DNA of 64,000 bases. It comes from Planomonospora sp. ID67723. GTDB lineage: Bacteria > Actinomycetota > Actinomycetes > Streptosporangiales > Streptosporangiaceae. Positions 1 to 7,041 of the stretch are shown here, piece by piece; the first letter of the stretch is position 1; the number at the start of each line of letters is the position of its first letter. The notes under the pieces were generated by a model, which saw only the letters and a program-made list of their open reading frames with translations, searched no databases and was not told where the DNA came from. A program made the translations under genes and the position numbers. Location of the stretch: assembly GCF_015711605.1 (NCBI RefSeq), contig NZ_JABTEZ010000002.1, positions 1,302,001 through 1,366,000 of the forward strand. Direction: 5' to 3'.

Positions 1-954
1 GATGGTGAGCCCGCCGCCGCTGATGCCGGCGTCGGAGCCGATGCCCACGATCGTCTTGTCCGAGGCGACGTTGTGCATCCCCGCCGGAACCGTGATCATC
101 CCGCGCACGCAGATGTTCAGGGGGCCGCTCCGGCCGATCGCGGAGATCAGCTCGCCGGCCGTGTCGACCTCGACGGTCGGCCCGCCCGCGCCTCCCACGG
201 TGCCGTTCTGACCCCAGGCGTTCACCGAGGCGAAGCCGCCGGGCGCCCCCGAAGCGGCGCAGGATCCCGGGGGCACGGTGACCGTGGGGGTGGCCGTGGG
301 GGAGGGCGGTTGGCTCGGCCCGGCGACGTCGGTCACCAGCACGTCGTCGAACGAGGCGCTCGCGTAGTGGCCGGCCAGGCCCGCCCTGCCGGAGGCGATG
401 GACGCGTCCGTCGCCGAGACGACCTCCACGCCGCCGACGAAGCCGCGCAGCGTCGTGCCGAACGCCTCCAGCCTGAGGGTGTGCCACGTGCCCGGGGTCA
501 CGGTCGCCGGTGCCGAGTCGAGGGTCACCGGGGCGCCGCCGAGCCGCTTGCCCAGGACGACCGAGCCGGTGTTGCTCAGGCCCAGGAAGTAGTAACTGCT
601 GGTGCTCTGCGCCCTGGCCAGCACCGCGACGTGCCGGCCGGCGCCGTTGAACGCGATCGGCTTCACCCGTGCCTGCACCGCCTGGTTCGCCCAGCCGGCG
701 CCGGCCACGGCTCGGGCGTCCGCGCTGGTGCCGGACTGCCGGTACACCCGCGAGCCGTCGGCGACCACGGACCAGCTTCCTCCGGACCTGGACCAGCCGG
801 TGGCGTCGCCGTCCTCGAAGTCGTCGCCGAACAGCGTGGCGGCGAACGCGCTGGGCACCGCCGTCAGCGTCAGCGCCCCGAACAGCGTGGCCGTGACGGC
901 CGCCGTGAACGCGGCGAGCAGCGTGACAGCGCCGCGCCCTCTCCTTCTTCGCAC
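1..954 (-). CDS. Secreted pectate lyase (PL1) with N-terminal lectin-like domain, 3' end cut by window
   Basis: Reading the minus strand from a GTG at 954, with GGGAGG 7 nt upstream, gives an open frame to base 1. It begins with a basic, hydrophobic signal peptide of about 38 residues ending near AFA. Next comes a concanavalin/LamG-like segment (about residues 40-200) containing FGDDFEDGDATGW and ending in SFDDVLV. A Pro/Thr/Ser linker follows, and then the start of a PL1 pectate lyase: GGFASVNAWGQNG, and SDKTIVGIG followed by a GGG turn. These match the same segments of the intact lyase at 1721-2767. The catalytic half (WIDH, RHPRVRFG) lies outside the window, so activity cannot be judged. 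The enzyme should be exported to cleave polygalacturonate, with the extra domain perhaps binding carbohydrate. It is transcribed divergently from the other lyase, and its promoter carries a LacI-type operator. Confidence 0.88.
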   Translation of the reverse strand, partial: MRRRRGRGAVTLLAAFTAAVTATLFGALTLTAVPSAFAATLFGDDFEDGDATGWSRSGGSWSVVADGSRVYRQSGTSADARAVAGAGWANQAVQARVKPIAFNGAGRHVAVLARAQSTSSYYFLGLSNTGSVVLGKRLGGAPVTLDSAPATVTPGTWHTLRLEAFGTTLRGFVGGVEVVSATDASIASGRAGLAGHYASASFDDVLVTDVAGPSQPPSPTATPTVTVPPGSCAASGAPGGFASVNAWGQNGTVGGAGGPTVEVDTAGELISAIGRSGPLNICVRGMITVPAGMHNVASDKTIVGIGSDAGISGGGLTI

Positions 955-1026
955 TGTGGAACCTCCCGTTCCGCCGGTGCGTCCGGCCGTGCGTGGACCC
1001 GGCCGGACGCTCTGGTACGAAGTCAG

Positions 1027-1081
1027 GGAAAGCGCTATCCGGGTCTTCCGCACTTGTACGCCTCCAAGCGGAGCGGGTCAA
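1027..1081 (-). promoter_or_regulatory. Promoter and LacI-type operator of the left-end pectate lyase
   Basis: On the minus strand, TTGACC (1081-1076) and TACAAG (1058-1053) are spaced by 17 nt. Twelve bases further on is GGATAGCGCTTTCC (1040-1027), a 14-bp palindrome with one mismatch. The operator would overlap the expected start of transcription, so repression is the natural reading. The same layout recurs at 1230-1284 and 21128-21180. Confidence 0.6.
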
Positions 1082-1229
1082 GCGTCCCGTTCGCATCCGC
1101 ACTTCCGTTCGGCCGGGGTGCGGATGTCCTCCCAGGTGAGGACGGTCCGGAGGGGAGGGGAAAGGTTCTCGAGAAAGGAGGGCGCCCTCCCCCGCGGGAC
1201 CGCGGAGGGGTCGTTCCGCACCCTTACCG

Positions 1230-1284
1230 TTGACTGGCGTGAGTTGTTAAAGTATGTTCGCCTCAGTCAAGGAAAGCGCTTTCC
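1230..1284 (+). promoter_or_regulatory. Promoter and perfect LacI-type operator facing the intact pectate lyase
   Basis: TTGACT (1230-1235) and TATGTT (1253-1258) are 17 nt apart. The perfect 14-bp palindrome GGAAAGCGCTTTCC (1271-1284) begins 12 nt after the -10. This is the classic site for a LacI-family repressor of carbohydrate genes in actinobacteria. The first gene downstream is now a pectate lyase relic, followed by the intact lyase at 1721, so the promoter may serve the latter through a long leader. Confidence 0.6.
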
Positions 1285-1358
1285 ATTTCCCTCGACGGAA
1301 AGGGATGGTGTCTCACCCGCCGCTTCTGCCCGGTTGCGGGCGCCCGACTCCGCGATGC

Positions 1359-1715
1359 GCCTCCGCCACCCCCGCCCGACCGCCTCCACGGTGTGCCGGG
1401 CCCCGCCTCGCGCCGGATCCCGTACCGCGACCGGCTGACGCCGCCCTCCCGGACGAGGACGCCGGCCGCGGGACATCGGCCGGCTGCACGCGACCTGCCA
1501 CCACGGCCACTTCCACGGCGTCAAAAATCCAGCCCGGGCGGATCCCCGCGGCGGCTTCGGCCGGCCGGTCGGGCGCGGCGACATCCTCGTCGCCCGCAAC
1601 CGCCCCCGCCGGGAACCGCGGCACCGTGACCGGGCCGCGCACCCCTATCCGTACACCGCGGACCCCGCCGCCGCCGGTCATCGTGGCCGCCGGCCCCGGA
1701 GTCGGAAAGATCTGA
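1359..1715 (+). pseudogene. Decayed 3' fragment of a pectate lyase gene
   Basis: No single frame is open in a convincing way, but short blocks of PL1 C-terminal sequence appear in the right order across different frames. They are LRHPR (from 1359), DEDAG (about 1455), HFHGVKNPA (about 1509), GRPVGRGDI (about 1560), PYPYTADPA (about 1648) and AAGPGVGKI just before a TGA at 1713-1715. Their counterparts in the intact neighbour are RHPRVRF, EDAG, YFQGVPRP, GRAVQRNNI, YPYTLDDPA and RAGAGVG. GVGK(I/L) is a common PL1 C-terminus. The 5' half is missing, and the operator and promoter at 1230-1284 lie directly before the break. The likely story is that a tandem lyase copy was deleted and frameshifted. 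Read by eye, so moderately certain. Confidence 0.5.
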
Positions 1716-1720
1716 GGCAG

Positions 1721-2767
1721 ATGACCACCAGCACCCGCCGAGGCCCGGGCCTGCGGCACCTGACCACCGCTCTGTCCGCCGCCGTCCTCCTCACCGCCGC
1801 GCTCACCGGCCTGGGCGCCATCGCCCGGGCCGGTACGCATCCCCACCAGGCCGGCGCGGGCGCGGCCCTGTCCGCCGCCGACGCTCCCGTCGGCTTCGCC
1901 TCCGTCAACGCCCTCGGCCAGAACGGAACCACCGGTGGCGCCGGCGGGCGCACGGTCACCGCCACCACCGCCGGGGAGTTCCTGGAGTACATCGACAGCA
2001 AGGAGAGGCTCGTCATCCGGGTGGCGGGCACGATCACCATCACCAGCAAGCAGGGCGTGCGACCCGACAAGACCATCATCGGCGTCGGCGCCTCCGGCCA
2101 CATCACCGGCGGCGGCCTGGACTTCTACCGGTCCCACAACGTGATCGTGCGCAACCTCCGGTTCACCGGCGCCGAGGACGACGCCATCAACGTCGGCCGT
2201 GAGTCGCACCACATCTGGATCGACCACAACACCTTCTCCGGTGCGGTCGACGGCTCCATCGACGTGGTGCGCGGCGCCGACTACGTCACCGTGTCGTGGA
2301 ACCACTTCGACCACTCCGACAAGAGCATGCTGATCAGCCACTCCGACGGCGCCGCGGGCACCGACGTGGGCCACCTCAAGGTGACCATCCACCACAACTT
2401 CTTCGACAACAGCCGCCAGCGCCACCCCCGCGTCCGGTTCGGCGAGCCGGTCCACGTCTTCAACAACTACTTCCTGGGCAACGAGCTGTACGGCGTGGCC
2501 TCGACGGAGGACGCCGGCGTGCTGGTGGAGGGCAACTACTTCCAGGGCGTCCCCCGCCCCCTCATCTCGGCGAGCGGCTACGCCGACAGCGGCCCCGGCC
2601 GGGCCGTGCAGCGCAACAACATCTACGCGAACTCGGGCGCCCCCGAGACCGCGGGAAGCGTCGTCGAGCCGCGCATCTACTACCCGTACACGCTCGACGA
2701 CCCGGCGGGCGTGCCGTCGGCGGTGCGGGCCGGTGCCGGCGTCGGGCCGCAGTGGGGCGCGCCCTGA
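1721..2767 (+). CDS. Secreted pectate lyase, polysaccharide lyase family 1
   Basis: This 348-residue protein carries an N-terminal signal peptide (basic residues 6-12, hydrophobic about 15-35, cleavage probably near ARA-G). The PL1 parallel beta-helix follows: GFASVNALGQNG (58-69), DKTIIGVGASG (116-126), WIDH (166-169) and DGSID (177-181), whose acidic residues fit the calcium site, then RHPRVRFG (234-241), which holds the catalytic arginine region. It would cleave de-esterified pectin outside the cell by beta-elimination. It lacks the lectin-like domain of its divergent neighbour. The gene starts 5 bp after the stop of the lyase relic, so the relic and this gene look like former tandem copies. 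Control is probably by the LacI-type operator at 1271-1284. The downstream arabinose genes and the sugar regulators fit a pectin/arabinan diet. Confidence 0.93.
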   Translation: MTTSTRRGPGLRHLTTALSAAVLLTAALTGLGAIARAGTHPHQAGAGAALSAADAPVGFASVNALGQNGTTGGAGGRTVTATTAGEFLEYIDSKERLVIRVAGTITITSKQGVRPDKTIIGVGASGHITGGGLDFYRSHNVIVRNLRFTGAEDDAINVGRESHHIWIDHNTFSGAVDGSIDVVRGADYVTVSWNHFDHSDKSMLISHSDGAAGTDVGHLKVTIHHNFFDNSRQRHPRVRFGEPVHVFNNYFLGNELYGVASTEDAGVLVEGNYFQGVPRPLISASGYADSGPGRAVQRNNIYANSGAPETAGSVVEPRIYYPYTLDDPAGVPSAVRAGAGVGPQWGAP

Positions 2768-2968
2768 TCCGCCCCGGAACCGGAGACGGCCTCCAGCCCC
2801 GAGCCTCTCCGGGCTCCGTCTGATCCGTGTCCGGATGCCGCGCCGGGTGGATCCGCCGGAGGCGGCGCCGGCGGCTTCCGGCAGCGGTGGGCGTCTCCGG
2901 CGCGACCTGGCAACCCGACCGGACGCCCTCCCCTGCATGACCGTGCTGATCAAGGGTATTCCGACCTG

Positions 2969-3343
2969 CTACCGCACAGGAAGGTCCCTCACATGATCAC
3001 CGTGATCCTGCTCGTAGCCGCTCTCGCCTGTTTCCTGCTGGCCGCCTTCAACATCGGCTCCGCCCGCGTCAACCTCATCGGCCTCGGTCTCGCCCTGTGG
3101 GTGCTGACCGAGCTGATCCCGCGCGTCGGCGACTTGTGACAGCACCGGCCCGCTCGTGCCGCTCCACCGGTTCACGGCCGCGACCAGTGCTTTCCAGCCG
3201 GCGACCAGGAAGGACACCGAGAAGACGATGAAGGCGGTGAACGTCCCGAGGAGCAGCGGCCAGATCTGAAGAATCGCGCCCGCACCGCCCAGGACGATGA
3301 ACATCCAGCCGTCCACGGGGTTGTACCTGACGTCCGTGGTCAT
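2969..3343 (-). CDS. Possible small membrane protein, convergent and overlapping
   Basis: From an ATG at 3343 the minus strand encodes MTTDVRYNPVDGWMFIVLGG and two strongly hydrophobic stretches (residues about 12-30 and 35-52), followed by a polar tail. The membrane part looks genuine, with real-protein composition and a plausible hairpin. The tail after about residue 65 runs antisense through the small gene at 2993-3139 and has low-complexity, shadow-like composition, so the true C-terminus is doubtful. No strong ribosome binding site is visible. Function unknown. Confidence 0.35.
   Translation of the reverse strand: MTTDVRYNPVDGWMFIVLGGAGAILQIWPLLLGTFTAFIVFSVSFLVAGWKALVAAVNRWSGTSGPVLSQVADARDQLGQHPQGETEADEVDAGGADVEGGQQETGESGYEQDHGDHVRDLPVR
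2993..3139 (+). CDS. Small hydrophobic membrane protein
   Basis: A 48-residue frame starts at ATG 2993 with AGGAAGG 8 nt upstream. The protein begins MITVILLVAALACFLLAAFN, which forms one membrane helix. It continues with a short polar loop (IGSARVN) and a second hydrophobic stretch ending WVLTELIPRVGDL. Short two-helix proteins of this pattern, with an AFN/G.RVNL...GLALWVL core, are common conserved hypotheticals in actinobacteria. It stands alone between the pectate lyase and the NTF2-like gene, and its function is unknown. Confidence 0.6.
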   Translation: MITVILLVAALACFLLAAFNIGSARVNLIGLGLALWVLTELIPRVGDL

Positions 3344-3431
3344 GGTCACGAAGCCTGTCGGAGGCGTCCGGGGTCTCGCCACGCCCCGGGCGGTGTCCTG
3401 CTCCGTGTGACGGCCTGGGATGCTGTGCGGC

Positions 3432-3761
3432 ATGACCGCCACGCCTTCCGATCTCGCCCAGCGCCAGCTCGACGCCTACAACGCCCATGATCTCGACGCC
3501 TTCCTCGCGTGCTACGCGGAGGACGTCGTCGTGCTCAGCGGCGACCAGGTCCAGGGCAAGGGCCACGATTACCTGCGCGAACGGTATTCGCCGCAGTTCA
3601 CCGCCAGGTCCTGCCACGCCGACCTGCTGGGCCGGGTCGCCGAGGGCGACTGGGTGGTCGACCACGAGCACGCGGTCGGCACCGCCCGCGGCGACTTCGA
3701 CCTGCTGGTCTCCTACCGTGTCAAGGACGGCGTGATCGACCGAGTGATCTTCATGTCCTGA
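3432..3761 (+). CDS. SnoaL/NTF2-like protein
   Basis: The 109-residue protein begins MTATPSDLAQRQLDAYNAHD, the typical first helix of the SnoaL/NTF2-like cone fold. AFLACYAEDVVVL, a central GDWVVDHEHAVGTARGDFDLLVSYRVKDG sheet and a C-terminal beta strand (IDRVIFMS) follow. The length matches single-domain family members. These proteins serve as small-molecule isomerases, hydrolases or simple binding modules, and the sequence does not say which. An alternative ATG at 3420 would add four residues. The gene faces the end of the NRPS operon, and nothing ties it to peptide synthesis. Confidence 0.8.
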   Translation: MTATPSDLAQRQLDAYNAHDLDAFLACYAEDVVVLSGDQVQGKGHDYLRERYSPQFTARSCHADLLGRVAEGDWVVDHEHAVGTARGDFDLLVSYRVKDGVIDRVIFMS

Positions 3762-3855
3762 GGCGGGCGCCACCGCCATCCGTCCGGCGGACGCCGGCCG
3801 CCACGACCGTGCCGCGGGTCTCCATCGGCGCGGTCGCGGCGGCCGGGCGCCGCGC

Positions 3856-6800
3856 TCACGGCACCCGGCCGAGCAGGGCGACCGCCTCCTCGTCGGTGAG
3901 GCCGGACAGCTCCTCGACCAGGAGGTCCTCCACCGCCGCGGCGAGGGCCGCGACCGTGCGGTGAGCGAACACCATCCGGATCGGCACCTCCAGCCCCGTC
4001 CCGGCACGCAGCCGGGCCGCGATCCTGGTCGCCAGCAGCGAGTGGCCGCCCAGGGAGAAGAAGTCGTCGAGCGCGCCGACGGCGGTGACGCCGAGCTGCT
4101 CGGACCAGATGGCCGCCACCAGGCGCTCCGCGTCGGTGCGGGGCGGCACGTGCGCCGCCCGCGCTGCGGAGACCCGCCCCGGATCCGGGAGGGCGGCACG
4201 GTCGATCTTCCCTCTGGTGGTGAGCGGCAACTCGTCCAGGTGCACCCACAGGGTCGGCACGAGGTGGCGGGGGAGGGACCCGCCGAGGTGGACGCGTAGC
4301 TCGTCGGGAGACGCCGTGCCGGTGACGTAGGCGACGAGATCGTCGCCGCGCGCGGCGACGTGGGCCTGACCCACCGCCGGATGGGCCAGCAGATGGCTCT
4401 CGACCTCGCCGGGCTCGATCCGGAAGCCGCGGACCTTGACCTGGTCGTCGAACCGTCCCAGGAACTCCAGCCGCCCGTCGGCGCGCCACCGCGCCCGGTC
4501 CCCGGTGCGGTAGCGGCGCGCGCCCGGCGGGCCGTACGGGTCGGGCACGAAGGCGGCGGCGGTGAGCGCGGGGCGGCCGAGATAACCACGCGCCACCCCG
4601 GCCCCGCCGACGACCAGCTCTCCCACGGCGCCCGGCGGCACGGGTTCGCCCCGCGCGTCGAGCACGCGGACGGAGGCCGCCCCGACGGGCACGCCGATCG
4701 GCACCCGGCCGGTGGCCGCGCCGGGGCCGAGGTCCGCCGCCGTGGCGATCACCGTGGTCTCGGTCGGGCCGTAGGTGTTGACGAGCCGGACACCGTCGCC
4801 GAAACGGGCGCGCCAGCGGCCCACGGCGGCCGAGGCGACCTGCTCCCCGCCGAGGATCACCAGGCGGAGGGCCGGCGGCCAGGCGATCGCCTCCATCTCC
4901 TCCACCATGCGGTGCCAGTAGGCGGTGGGCAGGTCCAGGACGGTGACCCCGGAGCCCGCGGGGGAGGCGAGCAGGTCGGGCAGGGTCGCGGCGCCGTCGG
5001 GCAGCAGCACCAGCGCGGCCCCGGCCGCGAGGGTCGGGAACACCTCCTCGACGTGCGCGTCGAAGCTCAGCGAGGCGAACTGCACGACGCGGTCGCCGGG
5101 GGCGAGGCCGTACTCCCGCCGCATCCACCGCACGCGGGCGGCCACGCCGCGGTGCTCCACCAGAACGCCCTTGGGCGCTCCCGTGGAGCCGGAGGTGGAG
5201 ATGACGTAGGCGGCGTCCGCGGGGTCCGACTCCACGGTCTCCGCCGGATCCGTCTCAAGGGCCTCCGCGGCCGGGGCCGTCTCGGCGGGGCCGATCACGA
5301 CGGCGGACTCCGGGCCGCCGCCCGTGGTGATGAGGTAGGCGGGCCCGTCACCCGTCCGCGCCAGATTCTCCAGGGAGGAGACGAGCCGCTCGTCCGGATC
5401 GTCCGGGTCGAGCGGCAGGTAGGCCGCCCCCGCGAGCCACACCGCCAGAAGCGCGGTGATCGCCTCGACCGAGCGGGGCAGGCGGACGCCGACGACGTCA
5501 CCGCGCCGCACCCCGCGCAGGCGCAGCACGGCGGCGAGCCGCTCCGCCCCCGCGTGGAGCTCGCCGTAGGTGACGGACCGCTCGCCGCAGACCACCGCGA
5601 CGGCGTCGGGGTGGAGCCGTACGGCGGCGCCGATCAGCTCGGGCACCATGGGGCCGGGCGCCGCCGCGCCGTCACCGGCCAGCTCCCGGATCGCCGCGTG
5701 ATCGTCGTCAGTCCAGATCCGCAGCTCCGCGATCGGCACGGAGGGGTCGGCCGCGATCGACTCCAGGAGAAGGGCGAAACGGGAGGCCAGGCGCTGGATC
5801 GTCGCCGGTGCGACCATGCCGGGATCGTGGCAGAACGACACGATCAGCTCGTCGCCGTCCCACCAGGCCTCGGTGAGCAGGTCGTTCTTGACCTGCCGGT
5901 AGCCGTCGGCGAACCCCGACACCGTCAGGTCGCCGAAGGGAGGGAAAGCGCCGTCGTTCTGGTTGTGCAGGATGAACATGGTCGGCATCAGCGTGCCCAG
6001 CGGGTGATCGATCCGCTCGAAGGGCACTCCGGGCCGGCCGAGCGCCTCCAGCGCCTCGTTCCGCGTACGGCCGAGCAACTCGGCGAACGGCGGGTTCCCG
6101 CTCAGGTCGCCGCGGAGGACGACGGTCTGGGCGACGTAGCCGACCAGCGGCTCCAGCTCGACCCGGTCGCGGCCCGCGACCGCCGTGCCGACCAGGACGT
6201 CCTCCTGACCGGTGTGCCGGAACAGCAGTACCTGGTAGGCCGCCATCAGGACCGCGAACAGCGTGGTCCGCCGCTCCCTGGCCAGCCGGTCCAGCTCGCG
6301 CGTCACCGCGGCGTCCACCCGGATGTGGCGGAACGCGCCGTGCCCCGGCCGGACGTCCTCACGGAGGCGGTCGAAGGGCAGCTCGGGAGAGGGCGGGTCG
6401 GCCAGCTTCTCCTGCCAGTACGGCACCGCCCGCTCGACCCTGCGGCGCTGCCAGCGCGCGTAGTCGCTCGGCTGGACGGGCAGCGGGCGCAGCCGCGGCT
6501 CCCGCCCCCGGACACGAGCCGTGTAGCAGGCGCTCAGGTCGTCGAAGAGCACGTTCAGCGACGACCCGTCGGCGACGATGTGGTGGAGCGTGAAGCAGAG
6601 CACGTGGTCGTCGCCGGAGAGCCTGATCAACGTGACCCGCGCGGGCGCCCCCGCCGCCAGGTCGAAGGGCGCGTTGACCCGCTCGGCCACCAGCCGCTCG
6701 GCTTCCTCCGGCCCGTCGGCCGCCAGCCGTTCGAGAGACAGCGGTCCCGGCGGTCCCGGCGCGTCCGGGGATCTCAGTGCGTCCGGAGAGCTCGAGGACC

Positions 6801-7041
6801 CCGGCGAGCCGGGGGGTCCCGCGGGTTCCGCGACCGCCCACGGCACGCCGTCCACCTCCACGAAGCGGGTGCGCAGGCTCTCGTGCCGGGCCACCAGGTC
6901 GGAGAGCGCCCCGCGCAGCGCGCCCTCGTCGAGCGGGCCGTGCAGCCGCCGTACGAGGAAAACGATGTAGGAGGCGTCGTCGGGGTCCATGCGGTGCAGG
7001 AGCCAGAGCCGCTCCTGAGCGGGGGAGAGGGGCGCCCTCAT
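3856..7041 (-). CDS. Nonribosomal peptide synthetase module C-A-PCP
   Basis: This 1061-residue module has a condensation domain at about 5-445 with an intact HHIVADG at 153-159. The adenylation domain is at about 465-950, with STSGSTGAPKGV near 614, NTYGPTETT, YRTGDRARW, and GKIDR carrying the A10 lysine. The carrier domain at about 965-1035 has Ser1001 in LGGHSLL. Reading specificity positions against GrsA gives D-A-E-D-I-G-T-V-I-K. The acidic pocket residues hint at a basic amino acid, but this is inference. The protein ends in a helical LTDEEAVALL tail that may dock to a partner. There is no thioesterase, although this is the last gene of the operon, so its product must pass to the TE of the first gene. 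The start codon overlaps the A-PCP stop (ATGA). Confidence 0.93.
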   Translation of the reverse strand: MRAPLSPAQERLWLLHRMDPDDASYIVFLVRRLHGPLDEGALRGALSDLVARHESLRTRFVEVDGVPWAVAEPAGPPGSPGSSSSPDALRSPDAPGPPGPLSLERLAADGPEEAERLVAERVNAPFDLAAGAPARVTLIRLSGDDHVLCFTLHHIVADGSSLNVLFDDLSACYTARVRGREPRLRPLPVQPSDYARWQRRRVERAVPYWQEKLADPPSPELPFDRLREDVRPGHGAFRHIRVDAAVTRELDRLARERRTTLFAVLMAAYQVLLFRHTGQEDVLVGTAVAGRDRVELEPLVGYVAQTVVLRGDLSGNPPFAELLGRTRNEALEALGRPGVPFERIDHPLGTLMPTMFILHNQNDGAFPPFGDLTVSGFADGYRQVKNDLLTEAWWDGDELIVSFCHDPGMVAPATIQRLASRFALLLESIAADPSVPIAELRIWTDDDHAAIRELAGDGAAAPGPMVPELIGAAVRLHPDAVAVVCGERSVTYGELHAGAERLAAVLRLRGVRRGDVVGVRLPRSVEAITALLAVWLAGAAYLPLDPDDPDERLVSSLENLARTGDGPAYLITTGGGPESAVVIGPAETAPAAEALETDPAETVESDPADAAYVISTSGSTGAPKGVLVEHRGVAARVRWMRREYGLAPGDRVVQFASLSFDAHVEEVFPTLAAGAALVLLPDGAATLPDLLASPAGSGVTVLDLPTAYWHRMVEEMEAIAWPPALRLVILGGEQVASAAVGRWRARFGDGVRLVNTYGPTETTVIATAADLGPGAATGRVPIGVPVGAASVRVLDARGEPVPPGAVGELVVGGAGVARGYLGRPALTAAAFVPDPYGPPGARRYRTGDRARWRADGRLEFLGRFDDQVKVRGFRIEPGEVESHLLAHPAVGQAHVAARGDDLVAYVTGTASPDELRVHLGGSLPRHLVPTLWVHLDELPLTTRGKIDRAALPDPGRVSAARAAHVPPRTDAERLVAAIWSEQLGVTAVGALDDFFSLGGHSLLATRIAARLRAGTGLEVPIRMVFAHRTVAALAAAVEDLLVEELSGLTDEEAVALLGRVP

